Shown piece by piece: positions 45,874-52,519 of a stretch of 64,000 nt of DNA (position 1 is the stretch's first letter; each line of letters opens with the position of its first letter). A model generated the notes under the pieces. That model was not told the origin of the DNA. It saw only the letters and a list, made by a program, of their open reading frames with translations, and made no database searches. The stretch is from Aurantiacibacter zhengii (GTDB lineage: Bacteria > Pseudomonadota > Alphaproteobacteria > Sphingomonadales > Sphingomonadaceae): positions 62,001 through 126,000 of the forward strand of contig NZ_QXFL01000008.1 in the NCBI RefSeq assembly GCF_003584125.1, in the 5' to 3' direction. The position numbers and the translations under genes are program-made.

Positions 45874-46040
45874 GAACACGCCATAGGGCAGCCGCGCGTG
45901 CGCGACAATTTGCCTCTTGTCCCGGGTGCGCGTCTGCGTGCAAGCCCCTGAAAGGTCTGATGTTCTGCAAATGAGATCCGCAATATATCCGGGCGCGCGG
46001 TAAGGTGATGCTAACCAATTGCGCCCTATAGGCTGCAACC

Positions 46041-46346
46041 ATGAAACAGCGCGGCAACAACCGGTATCCGACGCACTACGGCTACGGCGAAATCAAGGTT
46101 TCGCGGTATTTCGTGCTGTACCTATCGCAGATTGCGTGGGTCTTACTGGGGGTATACCTCTATTCCGGCGCATACTGGCCAAGCACCTGCATGCCGGAAA
46201 ACCTGCTGGAAATTTATGCCTGCTCCATGCGCCTGCCCGAAGATGGCGGAGGCTGGCGCGAAGCTGCGCTGCTCACATGGCTGTGGGCAACGCCGATCCT
46301 CGTAATGCTGGAAATTTCACGCCGCTGGGGCCAGTCGAAGGACTGA
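46041..46346 (+). CDS. Small membrane protein, unknown function
   Basis: The 101-residue protein has two hydrophobic helices, FVLYLSQIAWVLLGVYLYSG and EAALLTWLWATPILVMLEI, joined by a loop with two cysteines (STCMPENLLEIYACSM) that would face the periplasm and could bond. The N-terminus is polar and basic. No family recognised. It diverges from the NAT gene across 167 bp. Confidence 0.68.
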   Translation: MKQRGNNRYPTHYGYGEIKVSRYFVLYLSQIAWVLLGVYLYSGAYWPSTCMPENLLEIYACSMRLPEDGGGWREAALLTWLWATPILVMLEISRRWGQSKD

Positions 46347-46363
46347 GCGAGGTAGCGCCGCGC

Positions 46364-46645
46364 TCAGTCCGCGTCGTCGTCCAGCTTTTCCTCGCGCTTT
46401 TTCGAGGCATCGCCGTATCCGCGATCTTCCGCGTCCTGCGCGCCCGTGCCAAGCCCCTGATCGGACTGCTGCGCAGCCTGCTGGCGTCGCTCTTCCGTAT
46501 CCTTGGGGCGTGCCTGATTTTCCATCTGCGCACCCGCCTGCTTCGCCTCGGTCATGACGGCCGGTGCGGGCGTTTGCTGGATCTTCTGGTTCTGCACGGG
46601 CGGCGTGGTGCCCGAATAACGGTCGTTTCCGGTCTGCTGGTTCAT
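46364..46645 (-). CDS. Glutamine-rich disordered protein
   Basis: The 93-residue product is almost entirely hydrophilic: many Gln, Glu, Ala, Asp and Pro, no hydrophobic core and no cysteine. Segments such as TTPPVQNQKIQQTPAPAVM and ERRQQAAQQSDQGLG indicate intrinsic disorder. It is similar in style to the neighbouring 46701-46913 product, and both lie on the minus strand before nrdB. Possibly a desiccation or stress protein; this is a guess from composition. ATG 46645 was chosen as the first start after an upstream non-coding stretch. Confidence 0.65.
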   Translation of the reverse strand: MNQQTGNDRYSGTTPPVQNQKIQQTPAPAVMTEAKQAGAQMENQARPKDTEERRQQAAQQSDQGLGTGAQDAEDRGYGDASKKREEKLDDDAD

Positions 46646-46700
46646 GGGGGCGTTCTTTCTGAATGAGGGGCGGTGGATGTGGGGGGTATCCCCACAAGCC

Positions 46701-46913
46701 CTAGCCGCTGGTGCGTTCTGCGGGATCGTACTGCGACTGGCGCGCGGCATCGTCGCGCTCGGTCTTGGTGGCTTTCTTCTCCTCGGCCTTTTCGCGGGCA
46801 ATGGCCTCGCGGCGGACTTCGTCCTCCTTGGGACCGGTGCGCTCGGCGCTGCCGGGTTCGTTGCCTTGCTTCAATGTGACATCGCGGGAATCGCGGGGTT
46901 CGTACTCGCCCAT
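46701..46913 (-). CDS. Small charged disordered protein
   Basis: The 70-residue product is rich in Glu, Lys and Arg with EVRREAIAREKAEEKKATK as a probable single helix, flanked by DVTLKQGNEPGSAERTG and SQYDPAERTSG. It has no hydrophobic core. ATG 46913 follows AGGAGG. It neighbours another disordered protein and diverges from nrdB. Function unknown. Confidence 0.65.
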   Translation of the reverse strand: MGEYEPRDSRDVTLKQGNEPGSAERTGPKEDEVRREAIAREKAEEKKATKTERDDAARQSQYDPAERTSG

Positions 46914-47098
46914 GGCGGGCCTCCTGGTGTAAAGTGCGTTCACGTAATCAACACCCACGCCAGCCCTTGCGTTCCGCGCCCCGCCGCCCGCCAGCCGCCG
47001 GTTACCGGATTTATCCACGACACAAAGGTCAGGCTTGCTATCGAATCGGGTTAATGATTCCCTATGTAGGACATTCGCACACAAGCCGGAGATACCAG

Positions 47099-48169
47099 AT
47101 GTCGTTGCTCGAAGCCCGCAAGACCTACAAGCCGTTTGAATATCCGTGGGCATACGAGTTCTGGAAGCGGCAGCAGCAGGTCCACTGGATGCCCGAGGAA
47201 GTGCCGCTGGGCGAGGACTGCCGCGACTGGGCGCAGAACCTGACCGAGCACGAGCGCAACCTGCTGACGCAGATCTTCCGCTTCTTCACCCAGGCCGACG
47301 TGGAAGTGCAGGATTGCTACCACGAGAAATACGGCCGCGTGTTCAAGCCGACCGAGGTGAAGATGATGCTGGCCGCGTTCAGCAACATGGAAACGGTGCA
47401 CATCGCCGCCTATTCCCACCTGCTCGACACCATCGGCATGCCCGAAAGCGAATATGGCATGTTCCTCGAATACGAAGAGATGAAGGCCAAGCACGACTAC
47501 CTGCAGGAATTCGGCGTCGACAACGACGAGGATATTGCCCGCACGCTGGCCATGTTCGGCGGCTTTACCGAAGGGCTGCAGCTGTTCGCCAGCTTCGCCA
47601 TGCTGATGAACTTCCCGCGCTTCAACAAGATGAAGGGCATGGGGCAGATCGTCAGCTGGTCCGTGCGCGACGAATCGCTGCACTGCGAAGGCATCACCCG
47701 CCTGTTCCACGCCTTCTGCGCGGAGCGGGACTGCCTGACCAAGTCCGTGAAGGAAGACATCATGGACATGTGCCAGAAGACGGTGCGCCTGGAAGACGCC
47801 TTCATCGACCTTGCATTCGAGCAGGGCCCCGTGCCCGGCATGACGGCGAAGGAAATCAAGAAGTACATCCGCTACATCGCCGACTGGCGCCTGTCGCAGC
47901 TGGGCCTGCCCGCCATCTACATGGTGGACGACCACCCGCTGCCCTGGCTCGCCCCGCTGCTGAACGGCGTGGAGCACGCCAACTTCTTCGAAACCCGCGC
48001 GACGGAATATTCCAAGGGCGCGACCAAGGGCAACTGGCAGGACGTGTGGTCCAGCTTCGACAAGCGCCAGAAAGCCAAGGCCGCAAACGAGGAAGACGCA
48101 GCGGACGAAGGTCCGGACATGTTCGGTGAAACGAGCGGCGGCGGTGCCGGGAGCGTTGCGGCGGAGTAA
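47099..48169 (+). CDS. nrdB: Ribonucleoside-diphosphate reductase beta subunit (class I)
   Basis: NrdB houses the diiron-tyrosyl radical site that activates NrdA. The 356-residue protein has metal ligands Glu98 and His101 with the radical tyrosine Tyr105 in METVHIAAY, then Glu158 in FTEGLQ and Glu192/His195 in DESLHCE. The radical Tyr is present, so class Ia-type chemistry is expected rather than the Tyr-less subclass Ic. ATG 47099 follows CGGAG. The C-terminal tail is Gly/Ala/Glu-rich. The alpha subunit gene lies 5.8 kb upstream, an unusual separation. Confidence 0.96.
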   Translation: MSLLEARKTYKPFEYPWAYEFWKRQQQVHWMPEEVPLGEDCRDWAQNLTEHERNLLTQIFRFFTQADVEVQDCYHEKYGRVFKPTEVKMMLAAFSNMETVHIAAYSHLLDTIGMPESEYGMFLEYEEMKAKHDYLQEFGVDNDEDIARTLAMFGGFTEGLQLFASFAMLMNFPRFNKMKGMGQIVSWSVRDESLHCEGITRLFHAFCAERDCLTKSVKEDIMDMCQKTVRLEDAFIDLAFEQGPVPGMTAKEIKKYIRYIADWRLSQLGLPAIYMVDDHPLPWLAPLLNGVEHANFFETRATEYSKGATKGNWQDVWSSFDKRQKAKAANEEDAADEGPDMFGETSGGGAGSVAAE

Positions 48170-48688
48170 CTAGCGGCCGTACACGTTCTGAATTCTGTAG
48201 CCAATTGCTGCTGTGCTCACGCCAAACTTGGCTGCCAGTTCAATTAGCTGCGAATCATCCTGCAAATCGAAATCGGGGCCCACAAACTGCCGAAGTTGCT
48301 TTTTCGGCATCAATAGCTCGGCCGCAAAGTGATTTGCTTCGATCTCGTAAGGCCTCGTTCCGCTCGCGGCATGTAGGTCTCGACGAAAAATAGCCTTATC
48401 GACATGCACACCCTTTTCGAGCAGCGGTAAATGAAGCTGATGATGTGCGAGTTCGTGCGCTATTGTAAATCTTTGCCTGTTCGGATGATGTAGAGAATTT
48501 ACAACGATCGCTTTCACCCCGTCCTTCAAGAAGGCCATTCCTGAGAGATCGTCATCGAGGGGGGTGAGTTTAACCGTGCATCCAGCGGCGCGAGCCAATG
48601 CGCGCACAGGGACCCGCGCTTCCGAGATCGTGTGAGTCGAAAGCAGCTTCAATGCAGCTCGCTCAGCCCTTTTTTTGTCGGGTGTCAC
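48170..48688 (-). CDS. ImmA/IrrE family metallo-endopeptidase
   Basis: The 172-residue protein has the zinc motif IAHELAHH (HExxH) and the downstream Glu in YEIEANHFAAELLMP, as in ImmA and IrrE/PprI. N-terminal residues may form a short helical module; the C-terminal ELAAKFGVSTAAIGYRIQN is the family's helix-turn end. Such proteases cleave a partner repressor to trigger derepression. It lies 4 bp downstream of an XRE repressor gene on the same strand, the standard partnership. Codon use and GC are lower than in nearby housekeeping genes, suggesting transfer. It ends directly after the nrdB stop. Confidence 0.9.
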   Translation of the reverse strand: MTPDKKRAERAALKLLSTHTISEARVPVRALARAAGCTVKLTPLDDDLSGMAFLKDGVKAIVVNSLHHPNRQRFTIAHELAHHQLHLPLLEKGVHVDKAIFRRDLHAASGTRPYEIEANHFAAELLMPKKQLRQFVGPDFDLQDDSQLIELAAKFGVSTAAIGYRIQNVYGR

Positions 48689-48692
48689 GACT

Positions 48693-49028
48693 TCAATCTT
48701 CGCCTAAACTGTCGAAAATATCTGCCACTTGTTTCTGTTGCCTCACACTAAGTCTAGATCCTGTGGTTTCGACCTTGGAACTTTGCGTTGCATTTTGCGG
48801 TACCCAAAAATTAGCAGGCAACAGCGCCTCAATTGAGTGCGCGCCGAGGGCGTTTGCTATTTCCACCAATTGATGGACGTGAACGCTCTGCCGTCCGGTT
48901 TCAACGTTCGCCAAACGCGTCCGGGGCACACCAATCCGATCAGCCAATTGAGTTTGCGTAAGGCCCTTGGCCCTTCTCCTCTCTGCGAGGATTGACCCCA
49001 ACTGCTTATAGAACTGCTCTGCTTCCAC
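48693..49028 (-). CDS. XRE family transcriptional regulator
   Basis: The 111-residue protein has an N-terminal helix-turn-helix: RRAKGLTQTQLADRIGVPRTRLANVETGR. A C-terminal segment of about 40 residues ending QQKQVADIFDSLGED may be the cleavage or dimer part. The start is a GTG at 49028 with no Shine-Dalgarno; a good promoter ends 8 bases before it, so the mRNA is probably leaderless. It precedes the ImmA-type protease with a 4-bp gap, forming a repressor-protease pair that may control itself and the divergent small genes. Confidence 0.9.
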   Translation of the reverse strand: MEAEQFYKQLGSILAERRRAKGLTQTQLADRIGVPRTRLANVETGRQSVHVHQLVEIANALGAHSIEALLPANFWVPQNATQSSKVETTGSRLSVRQQKQVADIFDSLGED

Positions 49029-49036
49029 AGGCTTGG

Positions 49037-49065
49037 CAGATATGCCTCATAGCGACATCTGTCAA
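49037..49065 (-). promoter_or_regulatory. Sigma-70-type promoter of the XRE-ImmA operon
   Basis: On the minus strand TTGACA (49065-49060) and TATCTG (49042-49037) are spaced by exactly 17 bases. The expected transcript start near 49030 coincides with the GTG start codon at 49028, which has no ribosome binding site. The geometry points to a leaderless mRNA. Confidence 0.6.
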
Positions 49066-49076
49066 TCTCGTGCCAC

Positions 49077-49100
49077 TGTGCACACCATGCACACTTGTGT
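49077..49100. promoter_or_regulatory. Inverted repeats between divergent genes, possible XRE operator
   Basis: TGTGC-ACACCAT-GCACA (49077-49093) is an inverted repeat, and ACACTTGTGT (49091-49100) is a near-palindrome with mirrored CA/GT blocks. They lie between the XRE promoter and the divergent small genes, where an XRE repressor would bind. Confidence 0.4.
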
Positions 49101-49114
49101 GTCAGGAGTTGACC

Positions 49115-49201
49115 ATGTTGGATTCCTATGGCCTAGTGCTCTCGCCTCGATTCGGAGGCAGATCAAAAAAGAGGTCACGAAATGAAGAAGCCTGGAAGTA
49201 A
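49115..49201 (+). CDS. Possible 28-residue leader ORF
   Basis: The ORF starts at ATG 49115, seven bases after AGGAG, and runs to the TAA at 49199, overlapping the start of the YjzC-like gene out of frame. It encodes a short basic peptide ending in GGRSKKRSRNEEAWK. It may be a translational leader for the next gene or simply chance. No homologue recognised. Confidence 0.3.
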   Translation: MLDSYGLVLSPRFGGRSKKRSRNEEAWK

Positions 49202-49358
49202 TACCGGTCGCGACGGAGGCATTTTCCAAGAGGTCGGTCCGCGAGGGGGTCGCTACGACAACTACACCACGGTTCGCGACAACGAACGGATGCCTCCGAC
49301 GTCCCAGCCGGGTCGCGGATGGGTTCCGGTTCGCCGCACCCCCGATAGTTCACGCTAG
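49182..49358 (+). CDS. YjzC-like small protein
   Basis: The 58-residue protein has the pattern of YjzC-family proteins: GRDGGIFQEVGPRGG, then a middle strand, then ERMPPTSQPGRGWVPVRRTP. The family name comes from Bacillus; function is unknown. The ATG follows AGAGG. It overlaps a possible leader ORF and lies 9 bp before the Cys-rich gene. The two small genes together with the divergent XRE pair form an accessory patch. Confidence 0.78.
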   Translation: MKKPGSNTGRDGGIFQEVGPRGGRYDNYTTVRDNERMPPTSQPGRGWVPVRRTPDSSR

Positions 49359-49367
49359 GAGTGCGAG

Positions 49368-49580
49368 ATGCCGAATTATATTGTAAACAAGAACGCACAA
49401 TCGAACGGCGATCATGAGGTGCATAATGCCACCTCGGGCTGCAATTGGATGCCCGCCAAGATCAATCAGAAGGATCTGGGCTGGCATTCAAACTGCCACG
49501 GGGCTGTTTCGGGAGCGAAAAAGACCTATCCGCAGTCCAACGGATGTTACCATTGCTGCAACGCTTGCCACACTGGCTAA
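49368..49580 (+). CDS. Cys-rich conserved small protein
   Basis: The 70-residue protein reads MPNYIVNKNAQSNGDHEVHN, then a GCNWMPA, then KKTYPQSNGCYHCCNACHTG. The ending with five cysteines and histidines looks like a metal-binding knuckle. I recall similar proteins (YIVNKNAQxNGDHEVH...YxQSNGCxxCxxACH) in many unrelated bacteria; function unknown. GGAGTGCGAG precedes the ATG. Composition is lower in GC than neighbouring core genes. Confidence 0.8.
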   Translation: MPNYIVNKNAQSNGDHEVHNATSGCNWMPAKINQKDLGWHSNCHGAVSGAKKTYPQSNGCYHCCNACHTG

Positions 49581-49687
49581 CTTGAGGGCGGCTAGGAGAG
49601 GGGCCGCTCTCATAACTTTCGCCGATCAGGATTTTCGTACTCACAGAGCTATTTCCTACGCGCCCTTGCTCGTCGCAGCCTTTTGCA

Positions 49688-50098
49688 ATGTCAAAGTGCC
49701 GCTTCAAGACCCGCCGCCGCATCCCGGCTTTTCATCCCGTCCCCGTTACCCCGCGCCGCGATGGGTGGACGCCTGAGCGGCAGGCAATGTTCATCGGTTA
49801 TCTCGCGCAGACCCGGTGCGTCACCATGGCGGCAGCCATGGTAGGCAAGGATAAGACCAGCGCCTATCGCCTTCGTAAGCGCGCCGGTGCGGAAGGGTTC
49901 GCGGCGGCGTGGGACGTGGCGCCAGGGAAAGCGAAGCAGAGCGTCACGCTTGCCTCTGCGAAGTCCACGGGTCTGTCTGCCGGATATCGCTTCCGCGCAG
50001 GGCTTGCACAAGTCGTGATGTATCGCGGCAAATACCGCGCAACCAACTGGAAAACTGACGATAATGCGCTAGTTCAGCTCGTCGCGCAGCTATCGTGA
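49688..50098 (+). CDS. HTH-like conserved protein
   Basis: The 136-residue protein has a basic, Pro-rich start and then DGWTPERQAMFIGYLAQTRCVTMAAAMVGKDKTSAYRLRKR, which looks like a helix-turn-helix with a homeodomain-like pattern (WTPERQxxFI...A...V). The remainder carries RNWKTDDNALVQ-like segments. It may bind DNA, but the role is unknown. I associate this type with sphingomonads. It closes the lower-GC accessory patch. Confidence 0.72.
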   Translation: MSKCRFKTRRRIPAFHPVPVTPRRDGWTPERQAMFIGYLAQTRCVTMAAAMVGKDKTSAYRLRKRAGAEGFAAAWDVAPGKAKQSVTLASAKSTGLSAGYRFRAGLAQVVMYRGKYRATNWKTDDNALVQLVAQLS

Positions 50099-50174
50099 AC
50101 GGGCGGGATCGATGATTAGGCGGGGGTTCGGCCAGCCGCGTTACAGATGCGAAGGGCGTTCCACGTTCCGCCCC

Positions 50175-50819
50175 TCACCACCCCCACGCAGGCGGCGGCG
50201 TGTCCACCGGGTCGTTTGCGTCGAACTCCACCCGGAACAGGCGGGTCGGGTCGTTGCGGCGGGTGAGCTGGTAGGCGAACATGGCGCCGGGCGCGTCGGC
50301 CGGGCTGACTTCCACGCGCCAGACGTTGGTGAGCGACACGTCCAGTCCCTCGCGCTCGAACATCGCGATCGAATAGGCGTCGACGGGGAAATCCTGCACG
50401 CGCGCGGTTCCGGCGGACAGGGTGTCGCCGCCGTACTGCGTCACCGCGTCCTCGCTGCCGTCTTCGTGGCGGTGGTCGTGCTTCAGGCGCAGGCCATCGG
50501 CGTTGCGCGTGATCAGCCAGGTGCGGCTGCGGTCCCACCCGCCCGGCGCGCCTGCGTCCTCGACATGGAAGGCAATCGCCACGCGGTTGTCGCTGCACTG
50601 CGCCCAGTGGGCCAGCATCTGGCGGCCTTCGAAATCCTCGTCCCGCTCGTCCGAACTGGCAAGCCCGCCTGCGTAGGTGTTGCCGCAGTGGCTGGTCAGG
50701 TTGTCCCAGAACGCTTCTTGCGTGGCGGGCAGGGCGGGCGGCTCGTCCATGCTGGCGCAGGCGGAAAGCAGGACGGTGGCGAGTGCTCCCGGGGCGAGGC
50801 GGTTTATGGCTGGGTGCAT
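50175..50819 (-). CDS. Lipoprotein of unknown function
   Basis: The 214-residue product has a signal peptide ending LLSAC with the lipobox Cys. The mature domain has NLTSHCGNTYAGGL, WDRSRTWLITRNADGLRLKHDHRHEDGSEDAVTQYGG and VWRVEVSPADAPGAM. The His/Asp-rich stretch DHRHEDGSED could bind metal. ATG 50819 was chosen because it begins the signal peptide. Similar proteins of unknown function occur in alphaproteobacteria. Confidence 0.82.
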   Translation of the reverse strand: MHPAINRLAPGALATVLLSACASMDEPPALPATQEAFWDNLTSHCGNTYAGGLASSDERDEDFEGRQMLAHWAQCSDNRVAIAFHVEDAGAPGGWDRSRTWLITRNADGLRLKHDHRHEDGSEDAVTQYGGDTLSAGTARVQDFPVDAYSIAMFEREGLDVSLTNVWRVEVSPADAPGAMFAYQLTRRNDPTRLFRVEFDANDPVDTPPPAWGW

Positions 50820-51011
50820 GGGCGCATCCTGCCCCAGCGGGCCCGCATGCGCCACACCTTTCCCGCGCTCGGCGGATTGCGAGGGCGCGATCCTGCCCAG
50901 TGCGTACAATTTGACCGGACGCCGATGCGGCAGAAGGCTTGCCATTGCCGCCCGCGCGGTCACTATGGCGTGGCCCACAGGGTCGCCCGGTACAGGAAAG
51001 GAGACACGACC

Positions 51012-51287
51012 ATGACTGACACTTCACTTGCCCGCACCATCCTTGCCACCCTCTCGCTATCGGCGGCGCTGGCGCTGTCCGCCTGCGGCGGGGCCGAGGA
51101 GGAGGACGCGCCCGAGCAGATGTCCGAGCGGCCGCTCGACACGCCGGACCTTTCGGGCGGGGAGCTGATCGCCGTCGATCCGGAGGCTGACAGCGTGCCG
51201 GTCGACCTGCCGCAGACGCAGATGACCAACGCCAGCGAGGAAGAGATCGAGGCAGCAGCAGCAGAGGAAAGCGCGGCGCAGGAATAG
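51012..51287 (+). CDS. Small acidic lipoprotein
   Basis: The 91-residue product has a signal peptide ending ALSAC (Cys25) and a strongly acidic, Ala/Glu/Asp-rich mature part with no evident fold (EEEDAPEQMSERPLDTPDLSGGELI and EEIEAAAAEESAAQE). AGGAAAGGAG precedes the ATG at good distance. It is one of several short acidic lipoproteins in the window. Function unknown. Confidence 0.78.
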   Translation: MTDTSLARTILATLSLSAALALSACGGAEEEDAPEQMSERPLDTPDLSGGELIAVDPEADSVPVDLPQTQMTNASEEEIEAAAAEESAAQE

Positions 51288-51423
51288 GCCTGCGGCAGGG
51301 GCGGGCCTATATTCGCCTCACCGGGGAACTTTCGCGGCGGCCATCCGCTTGGAGGCCCACAGGGCCACGATCTTTCGCGCACCATGCGTCAGGCGCTTTG
51401 GCTCCAATCCGAGAGGCCTCTTC

Positions 51424-51951
51424 ATGGCCCTATTCTCCGCAGACAAGAAATCCCTGCCGGCATGGCTTCCGTGGCTGCTGGCCGCCGCCGGTATCATCGC
51501 CGCGTTCTGGATCGTCATGGCGCTGACCGCCGATCCCGATCCCGACGCCGCCCGCTATGACGGCACGGCCAATTCCGGCCGCAACCCCGGTTACAGCGAT
51601 GCCGCCACGGGTGAAGGGGGCACGACGCCCAACGGCCCGGTGGCCATCTACGGCTCCGCAGGGCTGCGCAGCCTTGGCAGCATGACCGGGCGCGAGGTGG
51701 AACTGTCGGACGTACCGGTGAACGAGGTGGTGGGCGATATCGGCTTCACCGTCGGCCGCGGCACGAACGAGACGCTGGTGATCGTCGATAGCGACTACGC
51801 ACAGGGCACCGCGATCGAGGGCGGCGCCAATGTCAGCGTGACCGGCATGGTCCAGGCCTTTCCGGGAGACCTGCCGGCCGACATCAGTGAACAGGTCGAT
51901 GCGGACAATCCGGCCATGATCGTCGCCAGCGCCGTCACCCCGGCGGGCTAG
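51424..51951 (+). CDS. Membrane-anchored protein of unknown function
   Basis: The 175-residue product has one N-terminal helix, LPAWLPWLLAAAGIIAAFWIVM, then a Gly/Pro/Asp-rich linker. A C-terminal beta-type domain follows with GREVELSDVPVNEVVGDIGFTVG, ETLVIVDSD and VSVTGMVQAFPGDL. ATG 51424 follows GAGAGG. The exported domain resembles an OB-like or stress-linked fold, but I cannot assign a family. Confidence 0.72.
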   Translation: MALFSADKKSLPAWLPWLLAAAGIIAAFWIVMALTADPDPDAARYDGTANSGRNPGYSDAATGEGGTTPNGPVAIYGSAGLRSLGSMTGREVELSDVPVNEVVGDIGFTVGRGTNETLVIVDSDYAQGTAIEGGANVSVTGMVQAFPGDLPADISEQVDADNPAMIVASAVTPAG

Positions 51952-52086
51952 GCGGGCAAGTCAGCGCTTTGTGGGCGATTGTGTGCAATTTTCCTTGAAA
52001 CCAAACGCGACGATCATCATTATGAATATTGCGGACCGGGCCCCTCTGGCGCGCGCTCTCATTTGGCGCTCGTGATGTCGGACCGC

Positions 52087-52167
52087 ATCGGACAGCCGGT
52101 GCGTGTTTGACGGGGCCTCTTCCCCCTCCCCACAGACCCCGGCAAAAAACGATACCGGCCGTCCGAT
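52087..52167 (+). other. Strong hairpin element in front of ydcH, candidate structured leader RNA
   Basis: ATCGGACAGCCGGT (52087-52100) pairs with ACCGGCCGTCCGAT (52154-52167) over 14 positions with one mismatch. Inside, CGGGG (52111-52115) pairs with CCCCG (52137-52141). The element lies between two genes, 32 bases before the ydcH ATG. It shares the words CCTCTTCCCC and CGTCCGATC with the hairpin at 52401-52485. It may be the leader of the ydcH-nhaA mRNA. Confidence 0.6.
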
Positions 52168-52198
52168 CCTACCAACTCCCTGTTTAAGGAGACGAAGG

Positions 52199-52384
52199 AT
52201 GACGGCCCGTTTTTACAAACTCACCGAGCTTCATGCGAGGCTGGACGACGCGGTGCGACGCGAGATCAATCGCCGCGCCCCCGACCAGTTCAAGGTCATG
52301 GCCTTGAAGCGACGCAAGCTGCGCGTGCGCGATCTGCTTGCCCGCCTCTCTCCCCAAAGCCGCAGACGACCCAGCGGCGCCTGA
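52199..52384 (+). CDS. YdcH/DUF465 family protein
   Basis: The 61-residue protein is a short helical hairpin: KLTELHARLDDAVRREINRRAPDQFKVMALKRRKLRVRDLLARLS, matching DUF465/YdcH. Function unknown; members are small soluble coiled-coils. AAGGAGACGAAGG precedes the ATG. It sits between two hairpin elements and directly upstream of nhaA, likely on the same mRNA. Confidence 0.85.
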   Translation: MTARFYKLTELHARLDDAVRREINRRAPDQFKVMALKRRKLRVRDLLARLSPQSRRRPSGA

Positions 52385-52400
52385 GAGAAAGGTGAGCAAG

Positions 52401-52485
52401 GCGAGGGGCGGGCGGGGCATTCACGTCCCTTCCTCTTCCCCGAACCGAAACGTCCGATCGGGGAATGCCCCGCCTTGCCTCTCGC
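52401..52485 (+). other. Long hairpin between ydcH and nhaA, candidate regulatory RNA
   Basis: GCGAGGGGCGGGCGGGGCATTC (52401-52422) pairs with GAATGCCCCGCCTTGCCTCTCGC (52463-52485), written here as two arms of 22-23 bases each; the inner 12 pairs GGCGGGGCATTC/GAATGCCCCGCC are perfect. The 40-base loop repeats words seen in the element at 52087-52167. No T-run follows. Its place 34 bases before the nhaA ATG recalls the Li+/Na+ riboswitches (nhaA motifs) known upstream of this gene family. Whether it fits their consensus could not be checked. Confidence 0.65.
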
Positions 52486-52519
52486 ACCCCTTTGAATACC
52501 TGATGGAAGTACCCACTCG

